Positions 16,317-25,911 of a stretch of 41,647 bases of DNA are shown piece after piece. Within the stretch, counting starts at the first letter, position 1. Every line of letters begins with the position of its first letter. Source of the stretch: an uncultured Eudoraea sp. (lineage in GTDB: Bacteria; Bacteroidota; Bacteroidia; Flavobacteriales; Flavobacteriaceae); contig CAMYIE010000021.1 in assembly GCA_947258405.1 (NCBI GenBank), forward strand, positions 1-41,647, given 5' to 3'. The position numbers and the translations under genes were made by a program. A model generated the notes under the pieces. That model was given only the letters and a program-made list of their open reading frames with translations, was not told the DNA's origin and did no database searches.

Positions 16317-19300
16317 TTACTGAGCTTTTTTAGCCTCCCGTTCGGCCTTTTTGGCCTCTCTTTTGTATTTTCTGATGTTTAGCCGGTCTTCCCTGATTTC
16401 GCTGCGGTACACATCGAGCATATCCCGCTCCTTATAGTACTTTTTTGGAGTGAGATGAAGCACATATTTCATTCCCTTTTTTTCATCGCTTTTTGCCTCA
16501 ACATATACCTTTTTTCCTGATGCGATATACCCCTTTTTGTCGGGGACATTCTTTACATCCCGGGACTTAAGATTGGCCAGCGGGAAACCTATCCATATGT
16601 TGGTAGGAACATCCCCGAATCCGAGATGTCCGTTAACGAAAAGTTCAAAGGCCGAAGACTGGATCTCCATAAGCGGGATCTCGATGGTGTCATCAGAGAG
16701 GACCAGTGTATTTCTGATAGGCTTAAACCTGATATCTTCGAGCCGTTCCTTTTTAAAGATTTTACTCCCTGATTTGATCATGGGTTCAAAGCCAACTACC
16801 CGGGCTTCCTCCAGATCAAATTTTATGCTGCCTTTCAGGCTACCCGGAATTATTTCACCTTCATCGTCTACCTCGCCTTCTATCTCTGTATCCAGACTTA
16901 CAATCCCTCCGATCCTTTTTGCCGAACGAAGTGCATCTATATCGAAGTAATCAAAGGCTTGGAGCAATTTCTCAAGATCTATTTTATCGGTGTCAAAACC
17001 AAAAGAAAAGAAGGTCTTGCCCGGTTCTGCAATGTCGAGATGGGCGTTGAGGCTTACACTGCCGTCATAAAATTCAAAGCCGCTTTCCTCGAGATAAATC
17101 TTGTTTTGGTCTTCGAAATAAAATCCTGTTTTTAAGTTGTTTACGATAAGGCCATTGAGTTCAAAGTCATCGATGGTTGTCGTCATACTGGGCCTGAATT
17201 TATTATAAACATCGCGTATAGTAGGCTTTATAGCGGTTTCAGGTTTCTCCTCTGCCCCTGTCACCGCAGAAGTGTCCTGTGCGGTTATGGAAAACAAAGA
17301 TTGGAAATCTTCGAAGACAAGTTTTTTCGAATAAATACTTACTTCGGAGTAGGCCTTCGATTCTTCCGGGGGGACATCGAAAATAAGATCCGATATATGC
17401 CCCACTTTACCCGTTAAGGTAATCCTATCCCCAGAATCCATTTCAAGAACGAACGATTTCAGTTTTGCGGTATTTTCATGCAGCGTAACCTCCAATTCTT
17501 TTAGTGGTATCAGGACCTGGCTGGGCTCATGCAAAATGAATGTATTTCTCACGCTTAATTCTGTGCTCGAATGGGCGAGCAAAGAATCCAGAGCCCCGAT
17601 ATTACCACGTACATTAGCTTCCACGTCAAATTCGCCGCTGCTGAAAAAGAAGGTGTCGTTATTGAAGACGTCGTTTAACTCTTCCGGATTACCCGCTGCC
17701 TCCAATGAAAGTTCCACATAAGTATCGCGTTCATCGGAGATGTCTAATTCAGCAGACAGTTTTACACCGGTTTCTTTGTGATATATGAAGCTGGTTTCCT
17801 CTAACCTAAGCGTTTTATGGTCTTTAAAAGAGAGCCCTGATTGGAACTGGTAGAAACCGTCCATATCTTTATATCTGAATTCTCCAATATCTACCGTTAT
17901 TCGCGGGTTTAGCGAATTATAGGTGCCTCTTACGATAGCCTTTAACTTACGCTCTGCGGCCAAAACTTCCTCCGCATCTCTAGGTGTATTTGGTGTTATA
18001 TTAGAATTGTTTTCCTTAAAGATCATGAGATAATCTTCCCACGTCAATCTCTCAGAACTGAGATTGAGATCGGATCTGACGGGTAGATCAACATTGTTGA
18101 ACAACAGCGATGATAGGTTTGTGATATTACCTGAAAACGTAGCTTTATCTTCCCCCCCTACCTCCAGGGTAAGCGCATTAAGTTTCGCATGATCCCTGTC
18201 GAGTACCAAATCCAGCAATTTTACCGGAAACTCTATTGCCTCCGGGGTATAGGTAACCTTGGTATCGCTCACTTGTAAAGAGCTAAAAGAGCTTCTGAGA
18301 ATCCCATCCATGTTAAGAAGGTCCCCATTTATATTGGCTTCAACCTGAAATTGTCCTCCTGCGAAGTTTAGCTGATCCTCATCAAAAACCTGGTTCAGAA
18401 TATCTACATCGGCAATCCCTTTCAAGGTGGCCGTAATCGGTATTTTGTTGGGTTTTTCGAGCTGTAAATTTCCCTGCAAGTTCATTTGCCCACCCTTAAG
18501 GCCAAAGGAAGTCTCGTCTAGACTGAGAGAATTTTTATTGTCAAAATGAATGGCCGTTTTAAAATTGTCAAAATCAAAGGGTCCGAAATGAAATTCTCCA
18601 ATGGATATATCGATCGAAGGGTCATATTTTTGGTAAATGTCCTTAAGAGCGTCCTGGAGCACTAGCTCGGGTTTTTTACGCTCCTGATTAGGTTGAACAA
18701 TATCGAATAATCGAATAAAATCTTCCCAATCCAAATTTTTAGAATCAACACGGAATTTGGAATGCAGCTTCTGCTCAGACTCAGGGTCAAAAAGGGTCGA
18801 AAAATTTTTAAAATCTGCATCTATGACAATACGGTCTTGCTCATTCAGTGCTATAATTAATTCCTCCAGGCTTGCAGCGTTTTTATTCAGGGATAAAAAC
18901 AGGCTACCGACCGGCAGAACTATCTTATTGTCATTATTGACAAGCCGGGTATTGCGCAGCACAAAACGGCCGCTGGAAGCCGATACGAGGCTGCCCATAT
19001 CCGTGCCCGTCCCGCTGATCTCAGTAGCCAGCTCGAAGGTACCTCCCCGGAAACTCCAGTGTTGATTCTCGCGAAAGTTGTTGAGGTCTTCCGGCGATCC
19101 CTGAGCGCTGACTTTGGCTTTTAGAGAATTTTCAGCATCCGGACTGCTCAATAACGTAACATCTGAAAGAATAATCCCGATATCCTTATAATTCCCTTTT
19201 AGTTCCGGTAATTCGATCCTGACGTTTTTCTTATTCTCCTCATCCGCTCGTTCATCATCATAGATCCTGTTGATAAACCTGCCGGAGAACGACAAATCCT

Positions 19301-20345
19301 CTAGTGGTTTGTCGTCATTGAAGGCGCCCGAATTTCCCTCGGTCCTGAAACTAACATCCACCCTGGGGTTGCCTTTATATACAAAGGTCCCATTCAATTT
19401 GGTTTGCGAATAGATAGGTTCATCGATGTGTATCCCTGCAAATTTTCTCTGAATAGGCGCTGTTAACAGGCCGATCGTTGGTAAAAACTGTGTTTCTTCG
19501 TTTTCAAGAACGATATCAAATATGCCCGCCCCTTTAAAGTTGATCTCGGCCTTTGTTCTGAACTCCTGTTCATCGATTTCCAGGTCGAAAGTTGCGATGC
19601 TTAATTGGCGCTCATCAAGATCAAATTCCGAAAGGAAAATACCAGTGGCCTGGGCTCCATTAATGAAGCGCCCTTTATCCAGGTTAAAGCCCAGGGTCTT
19701 TATATTTATGTCGAGACTGGTCTTTGTCCTGATGGTTTCGCTCTCGAATTCGATCTCCGAACTGATCTCATCGATATAGATCTCAAAAAGCTTGTTTTTA
19801 ACATGATGGCGAATACGTAAATTCAGATTTACAAGTTCGAGACGGGTGTTCCTCTCCAGGAGTTTATTGGCCAGCTTTTTTTTCAGCTCGAGTGAATCGA
19901 GTATCGGAGGTAATTCCAGGGTTTCTTCACGGGTCAGTGGCGTATAATTATCCATTAAGATCTCCCCATCCCTCAGGGTAGCCGATTTTATCTGGATCAA
20001 ACCTTTTAGCAAGTCCTTGATAGATAATTTTAATTCGAGTGCTTCAGCCTGTAATCGAAGATGATTAGCGGTCGCTGTATCGGTAATCACCAGGTTTTCA
20101 ATAGCCAGCGAAGGCGAATAGAAACCAACCCAATCGTCAATGGAGACAGCATCGAATGTGATATCCCCGCTGTACTGCTCGTCGAGCACGTTGATCACCA
20201 TCGCGGCGATCTTATTTTTTTGTGTATTGTAATAATAGAGTGTGCCGAGGTAACATAAAAATAACAACAGGAATATACCTGCTCCGACTTTAAGGAGTCT
20301 CTTCCTCAAAGCTATCTTTCCCAGAAATGATGTATTTTTCTTCAA
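16317..20345 (-). CDS. AsmA-like envelope protein with internal repeats
   Basis: A 1342-residue protein with one N-terminal membrane helix (about 21-38) and a very large periplasmic part made of repeating beta-strand units, the layout of AsmA-family proteins, several of which are linked to phospholipid traffic to the outer membrane. A unit of about 240 residues recurs: YQKYDPSIDISIGEF (571), YNSLNPRITVDIGEF (809), YNKFRPSMTTTIDDF (1047), and GGTFELATEI (435), GGQFQVEANI (663), SGEFDVEANV (903). The C-terminus is a Lys/Arg/Ala/Glu-rich helix. The start is TTG at 20345, directly after an in-frame TAG; no ATG would keep the membrane helix. It follows the large MscS gene by 142 bases on the same strand. 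Confidence 0.82.
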   Translation of the reverse strand: MKKNTSFLGKIALRKRLLKVGAGIFLLLFLCYLGTLYYYNTQKNKIAAMVINVLDEQYSGDITFDAVSIDDWVGFYSPSLAIENLVITDTATANHLRLQAEALELKLSIKDLLKGLIQIKSATLRDGEILMDNYTPLTREETLELPPILDSLELKKKLANKLLERNTRLELVNLNLRIRHHVKNKLFEIYIDEISSEIEFESETIRTKTSLDINIKTLGFNLDKGRFINGAQATGIFLSEFDLDERQLSIATFDLEIDEQEFRTKAEINFKGAGIFDIVLENEETQFLPTIGLLTAPIQRKFAGIHIDEPIYSQTKLNGTFVYKGNPRVDVSFRTEGNSGAFNDDKPLEDLSFSGRFINRIYDDERADEENKKNVRIELPELKGNYKDIGIILSDVTLLSSPDAENSLKAKVSAQGSPEDLNNFRENQHWSFRGGTFELATEISGTGTDMGSLVSASSGRFVLRNTRLVNNDNKIVLPVGSLFLSLNKNAASLEELIIALNEQDRIVIDADFKNFSTLFDPESEQKLHSKFRVDSKNLDWEDFIRLFDIVQPNQERKKPELVLQDALKDIYQKYDPSIDISIGEFHFGPFDFDNFKTAIHFDNKNSLSLDETSFGLKGGQMNLQGNLQLEKPNKIPITATLKGIADVDILNQVFDEDQLNFAGGQFQVEANINGDLLNMDGILRSSFSSLQVSDTKVTYTPEAIEFPVKLLDLVLDRDHAKLNALTLEVGGEDKATFSGNITNLSSLLFNNVDLPVRSDLNLSSERLTWEDYLMIFKENNSNITPNTPRDAEEVLAAERKLKAIVRGTYNSLNPRITVDIGEFRYKDMDGFYQFQSGLSFKDHKTLRLEETSFIYHKETGVKLSAELDISDERDTYVELSLEAAGNPEELNDVFNNDTFFFSSGEFDVEANVRGNIGALDSLLAHSSTELSVRNTFILHEPSQVLIPLKELEVTLHENTAKLKSFVLEMDSGDRITLTGKVGHISDLIFDVPPEESKAYSEVSIYSKKLVFEDFQSLFSITAQDTSAVTGAEEKPETAIKPTIRDVYNKFRPSMTTTIDDFELNGLIVNNLKTGFYFEDQNKIYLEESGFEFYDGSVSLNAHLDIAEPGKTFFSFGFDTDKIDLEKLLQAFDYFDIDALRSAKRIGGIVSLDTEIEGEVDDEGEIIPGSLKGSIKFDLEEARVVGFEPMIKSGSKIFKKERLEDIRFKPIRNTLVLSDDTIEIPLMEIQSSAFELFVNGHLGFGDVPTNIWIGFPLANLKSRDVKNVPDKKGYIASGKKVYVEAKSDEKKGMKYVLHLTPKKYYKERDMLDVYRSEIREDRLNIRKYKREAKKAEREAKKAQ

Positions 20346-20487
20346 CTAGCAATGGTTTGAGTTCCCCCGCACCAGGTCTCTGCCGGATACTGTAAAACTA
20401 ATAATTTTTCAGCATTGAAAGGCCCGCTAGACTGCATGCAAAGTAGGTCTTCACCAGACATGTTGTCTGCCTAAGTCATCAAAAAAA

Positions 20488-22971
20488 CTATTCGTCCTGG
20501 GGGTGTACGTTATCTGGATCTGATTCTGGCAAGTGAACTACCCGCTGTGGATATGGTATCTTAATGCCCAGTTCTTTAAAACGATTGTAGAGTGCGATTG
20601 ACACCTCGCTTCGCGCGCTTAAAACATTCTGAATATTGATCCAGAATAGGAGGCGGAAATTCAGAGAACTCTCGCCAAATTCCAGAAAAAGTGGTATTGG
20701 TGCCGGATATTTAAGCACCAGCGGATGGTCTGCTGTAACCTCCCGCATGGCTTGCAGAACCAGGTTCGGATCGGCTTTATAGCTGGTTCCTACCAGGATC
20801 TCGAGCCTGCGTATATTATTAGATAAGGTCCAGTTGATAAGGTCGTTTGAGATCAGGTTGTTGTTGGGCACTACCACTTCAGCGCCATCAAAGGTGCTGA
20901 TCCGCGAAGCGCGGACGCCAATTTTATTCACCTTACCCAGCAAATTATTTACCTCGACAACATCTCCCGGTAATATGGGCCTATCAAAAACCAAAATAAT
21001 GCCCGAGATAAAGTTCGACACTACGGTCTGCAGTCCAAAACCAATACCCAGGCCCAGGGCCCCGGCCATGAGGTTAAATTTACTCAGGTCTATGCCCAGG
21101 GATGAAAGTGCCAACACAAAGCCAACGGCCAGTATGAAATAGCGGATCACAAGTGAGATCGCGCTTGGAATTCCCTTAGGGAGGCTTATAAAACTCATTC
21201 GAACCTCTTTACCATCGAGAAGGAATGAGATCAGGCTGGTAATTGCAAATGAGATTGCAAGGATTCCTACAAAAGTCACCAGCATTCCCAGCGTAAATGT
21301 TATGGACCCCACTTTATAAGGTATGGAGAGAAATTGATCTGTTGTTTCATAAATCGGGCGGTACAGATCTACTAAGACCAGGAAATAATAAATCCACCCA
21401 AATCCGACTACCAGATGAATAATTCGGTTCACCTTGGTTTCCAAAATGCTTCTTTGTGTGCTGTCTACCATAGTTTTCCTGCTGAAACGATGGTGGATGA
21501 GGCCTATAATAAGCCCTTGGGCTACCAATAGAAGCGCAGAGAAGGAAAGACTCATATCGGTTCCCTGAAAGGCAACTTTTAAAGCAAAAACCGCCAGATT
21601 GGTATATCCAAGAATGTTGGCAATAACCGTCACCAATAGAAGCACAAACAAAACTGGTGTTAGTCTGAGCAACAACCGGCTAATCATACCAAAAGGCATT
21701 TGTCGGGTTTGGTTATATGGATATACATAATAGATCAGCAGGCCTATCATCAGGAAGGCCTCAAAGAGCATGTAAAACCGGAACTGAATGGTTGAAATAC
21801 CAATAAAGGACCTGAGGCTGTGGATAAATACCAAAAAGATGATCCAATAAGGTACAAATCTGAATTTTTTATGAACGAAGGGCCCAATAATCAATGCCGC
21901 CCCAACTAAAATAAGCAGCAGGATACTATCGCCAAATAGCCTAGGTACTCCGGAAAAAATAAGTTGTAAGACCAGTACCGAAAGAAAGTAAATGATCAAA
22001 TAGGGCTTTTTAACCATCACATCGCGCGCATATCCAATACTTCTTGTAGTTGCATGATACTCAACCCTGATATAAGCTTGGCGAACCAGTAGTACCAGCC
22101 CGGTAAGGAAGAGGACCAGCAATACATATAAATAGAGCTTATTTTCTGAGGAGCGCAAAAGTTCTTTTATCGTTGCAATATTTTCGGAAACCGTCTCTAC
22201 CCCGTAAGACCTATCTCTAGCAGGGCCTTCGCCAGGCTCTTGTCCCTTCCAAAGCGGTTTTCCCCTCAAATAGAACAGGTTAAAAATTTCAGATTCCCGC
22301 ATAACTTCCAAATCACCGATCACACTATTTACCAGTGCAATCTGATCATTGATCTGCGATTCGAGCTTTAAAAAACGGGTGTTTTGCAGCCCGATTTCTG
22401 TACGGACTTCCGAGATCTCACCTCTTATCTCTTCTATGTTTTCAAGGATTCGTTGTGGAGCTTCCTTTTGCTCCGCATTCGTATAGGTCAGGTCCCAGAT
22501 TACTTTCTTAGAGCTAATCTGCGCATCGAGGATACTGTTACGGTTGAGATAAGCATTGATCGAGGTAAGCCAACTCCTGAGATAGCTACGATTGCCGCGC
22601 CATTTCAGGATCATATTGTCTACCTCCTGTCGCGATGGGTTGGCTTCGAGGAAATCGCGGGCCAAAACCTCTCGTTCTTCTATCAGTACTTCATAATCAG
22701 GGTATAGGGAATCGATACTTACAAGGTTCTTTCTTGGACGAATCTGATTCTTCGCATCACCTATTTCCTGCACGATCCTTTCCATCTCCGATACAACGTT
22801 GATCACAGAAATAGCTTGTGGTTTATCAACGTCACTGGTATCCTGGACCGTTTCAACAGGGTCTCCCTGCGAAGCCGCGGTGAGTGGAATAAGAGCTATC
22901 AACAGCAAGATCGAAAAATGGATCTTCCGTGCCCGCCAAATTGAAGTAGTTTTTAGAAATCTATATATCAA
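20488..22971 (-). CDS. Large MscS-family mechanosensitive channel (MscK/MscM-like)
   Basis: An 827-residue channel. A signal peptide (about 1-34) is followed by a periplasmic helical, coiled-coil-like domain to about residue 280, then about ten membrane helices. The conserved MscS core starts near 600: the pore helix with NLMAGALGLGIGFGLQTVVS from 633, then the beta domain (LPGDVVEVNNLLGKVNKIGV, TFDGAEVVVPNNNL) and the alpha/beta end (FKELGIKIPYPQRVVHLPE). Family role: opening under membrane tension to release solutes in hypo-osmotic shock. The start is TTG at 22971, one codon after an in-frame TAG, so no ATG start is available for the exported form. A good promoter match lies about 47-78 bases upstream. 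Confidence 0.88.
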   Translation of the reverse strand: MIYRFLKTTSIWRARKIHFSILLLIALIPLTAASQGDPVETVQDTSDVDKPQAISVINVVSEMERIVQEIGDAKNQIRPRKNLVSIDSLYPDYEVLIEEREVLARDFLEANPSRQEVDNMILKWRGNRSYLRSWLTSINAYLNRNSILDAQISSKKVIWDLTYTNAEQKEAPQRILENIEEIRGEISEVRTEIGLQNTRFLKLESQINDQIALVNSVIGDLEVMRESEIFNLFYLRGKPLWKGQEPGEGPARDRSYGVETVSENIATIKELLRSSENKLYLYVLLVLFLTGLVLLVRQAYIRVEYHATTRSIGYARDVMVKKPYLIIYFLSVLVLQLIFSGVPRLFGDSILLLILVGAALIIGPFVHKKFRFVPYWIIFLVFIHSLRSFIGISTIQFRFYMLFEAFLMIGLLIYYVYPYNQTRQMPFGMISRLLLRLTPVLFVLLLVTVIANILGYTNLAVFALKVAFQGTDMSLSFSALLLVAQGLIIGLIHHRFSRKTMVDSTQRSILETKVNRIIHLVVGFGWIYYFLVLVDLYRPIYETTDQFLSIPYKVGSITFTLGMLVTFVGILAISFAITSLISFLLDGKEVRMSFISLPKGIPSAISLVIRYFILAVGFVLALSSLGIDLSKFNLMAGALGLGIGFGLQTVVSNFISGIILVFDRPILPGDVVEVNNLLGKVNKIGVRASRISTFDGAEVVVPNNNLISNDLINWTLSNNIRRLEILVGTSYKADPNLVLQAMREVTADHPLVLKYPAPIPLFLEFGESSLNFRLLFWINIQNVLSARSEVSIALYNRFKELGIKIPYPQRVVHLPESDPDNVHPQDE

Positions 22972-23017
22972 AAGCTATACTAAGTATAAATTATTCTCAT
23001 TCAAGGGGTAAATTAAC

Positions 23018-23049
23018 TAAAATTACCCGTTGTAGCAGAAGAAACCAAA
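23018..23049 (-). promoter_or_regulatory. Probable promoter of the large MscS gene
   Basis: On the minus strand TTTG (23049-23046), 20 bases, TAATTTTA (23025-23018), one base off the Bacteroidota consensus. It implies a leader of about 40 bases before the TTG start at 22971. Confidence 0.5.
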
Positions 23050-23190
23050 GCCGATTCCATTCCGTAGGGCCTTTTTCAATGCTTTTTGGTATGATATAAG
23101 AACAAACCGGGGAATCTTTTGATGAATAATGATCAAGAATGAAGTGCTGAAAATATATTTTAAAAAGAAAAAAATGGTGTAATATTAATC

Positions 23191-24834
23191 ATGCGTATTA
23201 GACGGCCATCGATGAAAAAGATCACGATCATCTTCCTGGTTTTCTTAGTGATCTTATTCGCTCTGTTTAAAGGAGCAGAATGGTGGGTGGAAAGTAAGAT
23301 TCAAAGTGCGATCAATCAAAACCCCAACCGTTCTTATGATATTACCTATGAGGATCTCGATTTTCAGACTTTTTTTAAAGGAGTAATTCTCCAGACGGTC
23401 CGTATTGTGCCCTTAAACACAGGAAGTGGCACCGTAATCAATGGATCGGTAAACAATGCCCGATTAACCGGTCTGGTGTGGCGTGATCTGGCGTTCAGCA
23501 AAAAGCTGGATATCGACGAGATCAGCTTTGAGCAACCCGCTTTTGAGATTACACTTAGTTCGGATAGCACAAAAAGAACCAGTGGTAAGGGAATGCAATC
23601 TTTGTTTGGTGATATCCTTTCCCGTGCTAAATTAAAGAGATTTAGAATCAGGGATGGCTCAGTCATGTTAAAGGAGCCTGAAAGTGGAAAAGTAGTCGGA
23701 CAGGTGAAAAGCCTGAGCGTTTTTGCCAATGAGATCGCAACAGATTCTATGCATTGGAAGCATCTTATCCCCTTTGAGCTGGGTGCGCTCACCGTAGAAA
23801 TAGACAGTGCATGGGCCAATCTCAACGACTATACGCAGTTAGCCCTTGGGGCGTTGAACTACAGCCTCAATGATCAATCCCTGGTCTTAAAAGACCTATC
23901 AATGGGGTATAATACCGATTGGAGGGATGTGAGTAAAAAACTGGGGTACCAGACGGATCTGATGACAGTCGAATTGGATGAGCTGGCTATCATAGATTTG
24001 GAATCATCGAGTAGTTTTTACAGCGACCTGGATATCATCGCTAAAAAATTAGTGATAGACGGACTCAATTTCGGCGATCATCGGGATAAGAATATGCCGC
24101 GGCCACAGGATTCGATAAAACCGATGTTTAAAGGAATGATCGATGGCATTCCTGTATCACTAAAAATCGATACCATTCAATTAAAGGATGTTAATGTGAG
24201 TTATACTGAATTAGGTGAGGCCAAGACCGAAGCCGGAACGATTCAAATTAACGATATCAATGGCAACATAACGGGTCTTACCACATTTCCTGAATTGCAG
24301 GAGGAATACCAAAATTTTAAGGTCCATCTCACCGCCCGCCTTCAGGATGCAGCCGATATGAAAGTTGAGTTGCAGGTGCCCTACGACCGTGAGACATTCG
24401 CCATAAGTGCACATATCGGGCCGATGGACATGAGTGCCCTAAGTCAGACCACCAAAGCGATGGGGGGAGTGATTATCGAGTCGGGAAACCTTAGCAGGAT
24501 CGATCTCCGAATGGATGCGACAAAGACCTCATCGCAAAACAGCCTGGTGATGGATTACCGCAACCTGAAAGCGGAGGTAGTAAAAGATAACAAGAAACAA
24601 AAAGATAAGAAACAGGTTTTATTGTCTGCGGTTGCGAATACTGCCATCCGGACAAGCAATATGCCCGGAGATAAAAAATACCTGACCGCCAAATACAGCT
24701 CGGTACGTAACCAGTATCGGGGTCCTTTTAATTTTATCTGGGCCAGCACCATGGACGGCATCATACGGATTGTACCTGGGAAGGGCGTCCAATTTGCCCT
24801 GGGTGTGAATAAGAAAGACAAGAAAAAAAAATAG
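23191..24834 (+). CDS. AsmA-like membrane-anchored periplasmic protein, hypothetical
   Basis: A 547-residue protein with one N-terminal helix (IIFLVFLVILFALFKGAEWW) and a long beta-rich periplasmic region. The opening YDITYEDLDFQTFFKGVILQ resembles the start of AsmA/DUF748-like domains, and segments such as IPVSLKIDTIQLKDVNVSYT fit the same repeated-strand style. The C-terminus is a Lys-rich tail. The first ATG is at 23191; the ATG at 23212 (MKKITI) gives a more usual signal anchor and may be the true start. It is transcribed divergently from the MscS gene, and a second AsmA-like gene sits beyond that one, pointing to a shared envelope role. A more exact family assignment is not possible from reading. 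Confidence 0.72.
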   Translation: MRIRRPSMKKITIIFLVFLVILFALFKGAEWWVESKIQSAINQNPNRSYDITYEDLDFQTFFKGVILQTVRIVPLNTGSGTVINGSVNNARLTGLVWRDLAFSKKLDIDEISFEQPAFEITLSSDSTKRTSGKGMQSLFGDILSRAKLKRFRIRDGSVMLKEPESGKVVGQVKSLSVFANEIATDSMHWKHLIPFELGALTVEIDSAWANLNDYTQLALGALNYSLNDQSLVLKDLSMGYNTDWRDVSKKLGYQTDLMTVELDELAIIDLESSSSFYSDLDIIAKKLVIDGLNFGDHRDKNMPRPQDSIKPMFKGMIDGIPVSLKIDTIQLKDVNVSYTELGEAKTEAGTIQINDINGNITGLTTFPELQEEYQNFKVHLTARLQDAADMKVELQVPYDRETFAISAHIGPMDMSALSQTTKAMGGVIIESGNLSRIDLRMDATKTSSQNSLVMDYRNLKAEVVKDNKKQKDKKQVLLSAVANTAIRTSNMPGDKKYLTAKYSSVRNQYRGPFNFIWASTMDGIIRIVPGKGVQFALGVNKKDKKKK

Positions 24835-24850
24835 TCTATCTTCTTCAGAA

Positions 24851-24875
24851 CCTGATACCTCAGGCCCTTATTTTT
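24851..24875 (+). terminator. Possible terminator
   Basis: CCTGA (24851-24855) and TCAGG (24860-24864) form a short 5-base stem followed by CCCTTATTTTT. The stem is short, so confidence is moderate to low. Confidence 0.4.
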
Positions 24876-24987
24876 CTCGATGCAAGATCCTCACGCTCCC
24901 TTGGTGCATTTCATCGATATTTACTTTCTAAAACGTTATGATATATCCATTTAGCCCTATATTGAGACGGCTAAAAACCCCACTATT

Positions 24988-25767
24988 ATGAAAAAGTCAA
25001 GATTTTTTGGAATTGTGCCCCTTTTCCTGGCAACTTTATTCCTTGCGCTGTTTTCCTGTGAGAACGACAAATCAGTTTTCGAAAACGAACTTGAACTGGT
25101 TGGTTCCAGTGAAGATGGCGACAAGAAAAAATCAAAGGTCGATATATGCCACAACGGACGTATCATCAATGTTAGCGCCAATGCTTTAGGGGGTCATCAG
25201 GGGCATGGCGATGCTGTAGACCTGGATAGCGACGGCTACTTTGATATCGATAATAGCTGTAGCGAGACAGATTGCGATGATAGTGATCCTTATAAGAATC
25301 CTGGTATTGAAGGCAGCTGCGATGGTGACCCGGGAATAGCCGAATTACTCATCGGCACCTGGACAACCACAGAAACAGACATCAATGCCTATGTTGGCTC
25401 ACAAGCCCTTGAAGATTATCTTATAGATGTGGTAGGCCTTAGCCCGGAGGAGGCAGCAGCACAGATAGAAATGCTAACAGATAGCCTGGAATCGGAGCTA
25501 AGAGGTATGCTAACTATCAATGAAGATAATACCTATGAATCTGATTTTGAAAGCGGATCTGACAGTGGTACCTGGGAACTGAGCGAAGATGAAATGACAT
25601 TGACACTCTTTGAAGGTTCCGATACCATTGTGGTCAGTATCAATTCGATTACTGAAAACACCTGGTACGCCACCATCTCCGATGACTTTTTGTTAGATCT
25701 GGATGGCGATCCCGAAACCCCGGAAGTCAACGTGACTGTAGTAGCCAACGTGGTTTTGGAGAAATAG
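24988..25767 (+). CDS. Lipoprotein with calcium-type motif and lipocalin-like domain
   Basis: A 259-residue lipoprotein (Cys24 in LFSCEND). Three parts are visible. First, VDICHNGRIINVSANALGGH followed by HGDAVD (51-78), a CHxG..NVSxNAxxxHxxHGD motif found in many secreted proteins of unknown role. Second, an Asp-rich segment DLDSDGYFDIDNSCSETDCD (78-97) ending DDSDPYKNPG, close to the MopE-type putative metal-binding motif. Third, a C-terminal domain from about 118 starting LLIGTWTTTETD, with TINEDNTYES and GTWELSEDEMTLTLF, in the style of lipocalin-like domains of Bacteroidota. It is probably a surface lipoprotein. No operon partner is evident. Confidence 0.75.
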   Translation: MKKSRFFGIVPLFLATLFLALFSCENDKSVFENELELVGSSEDGDKKKSKVDICHNGRIINVSANALGGHQGHGDAVDLDSDGYFDIDNSCSETDCDDSDPYKNPGIEGSCDGDPGIAELLIGTWTTTETDINAYVGSQALEDYLIDVVGLSPEEAAAQIEMLTDSLESELRGMLTINEDNTYESDFESGSDSGTWELSEDEMTLTLFEGSDTIVVSINSITENTWYATISDDFLLDLDGDPETPEVNVTVVANVVLEK

Positions 25768-25911
25768 ACAAACGGATCCATCATTTTTAAGCACCACGGT
25801 TTAAGGGTAAGCTTATTACAAATAGTATTTCAAGCTTCCCACAACAGGCTGATCCAGATCATTCGGCAATATAAGTGCATATAGTACCTTGAACCTTTTA
25901 CATTCGAGGCT

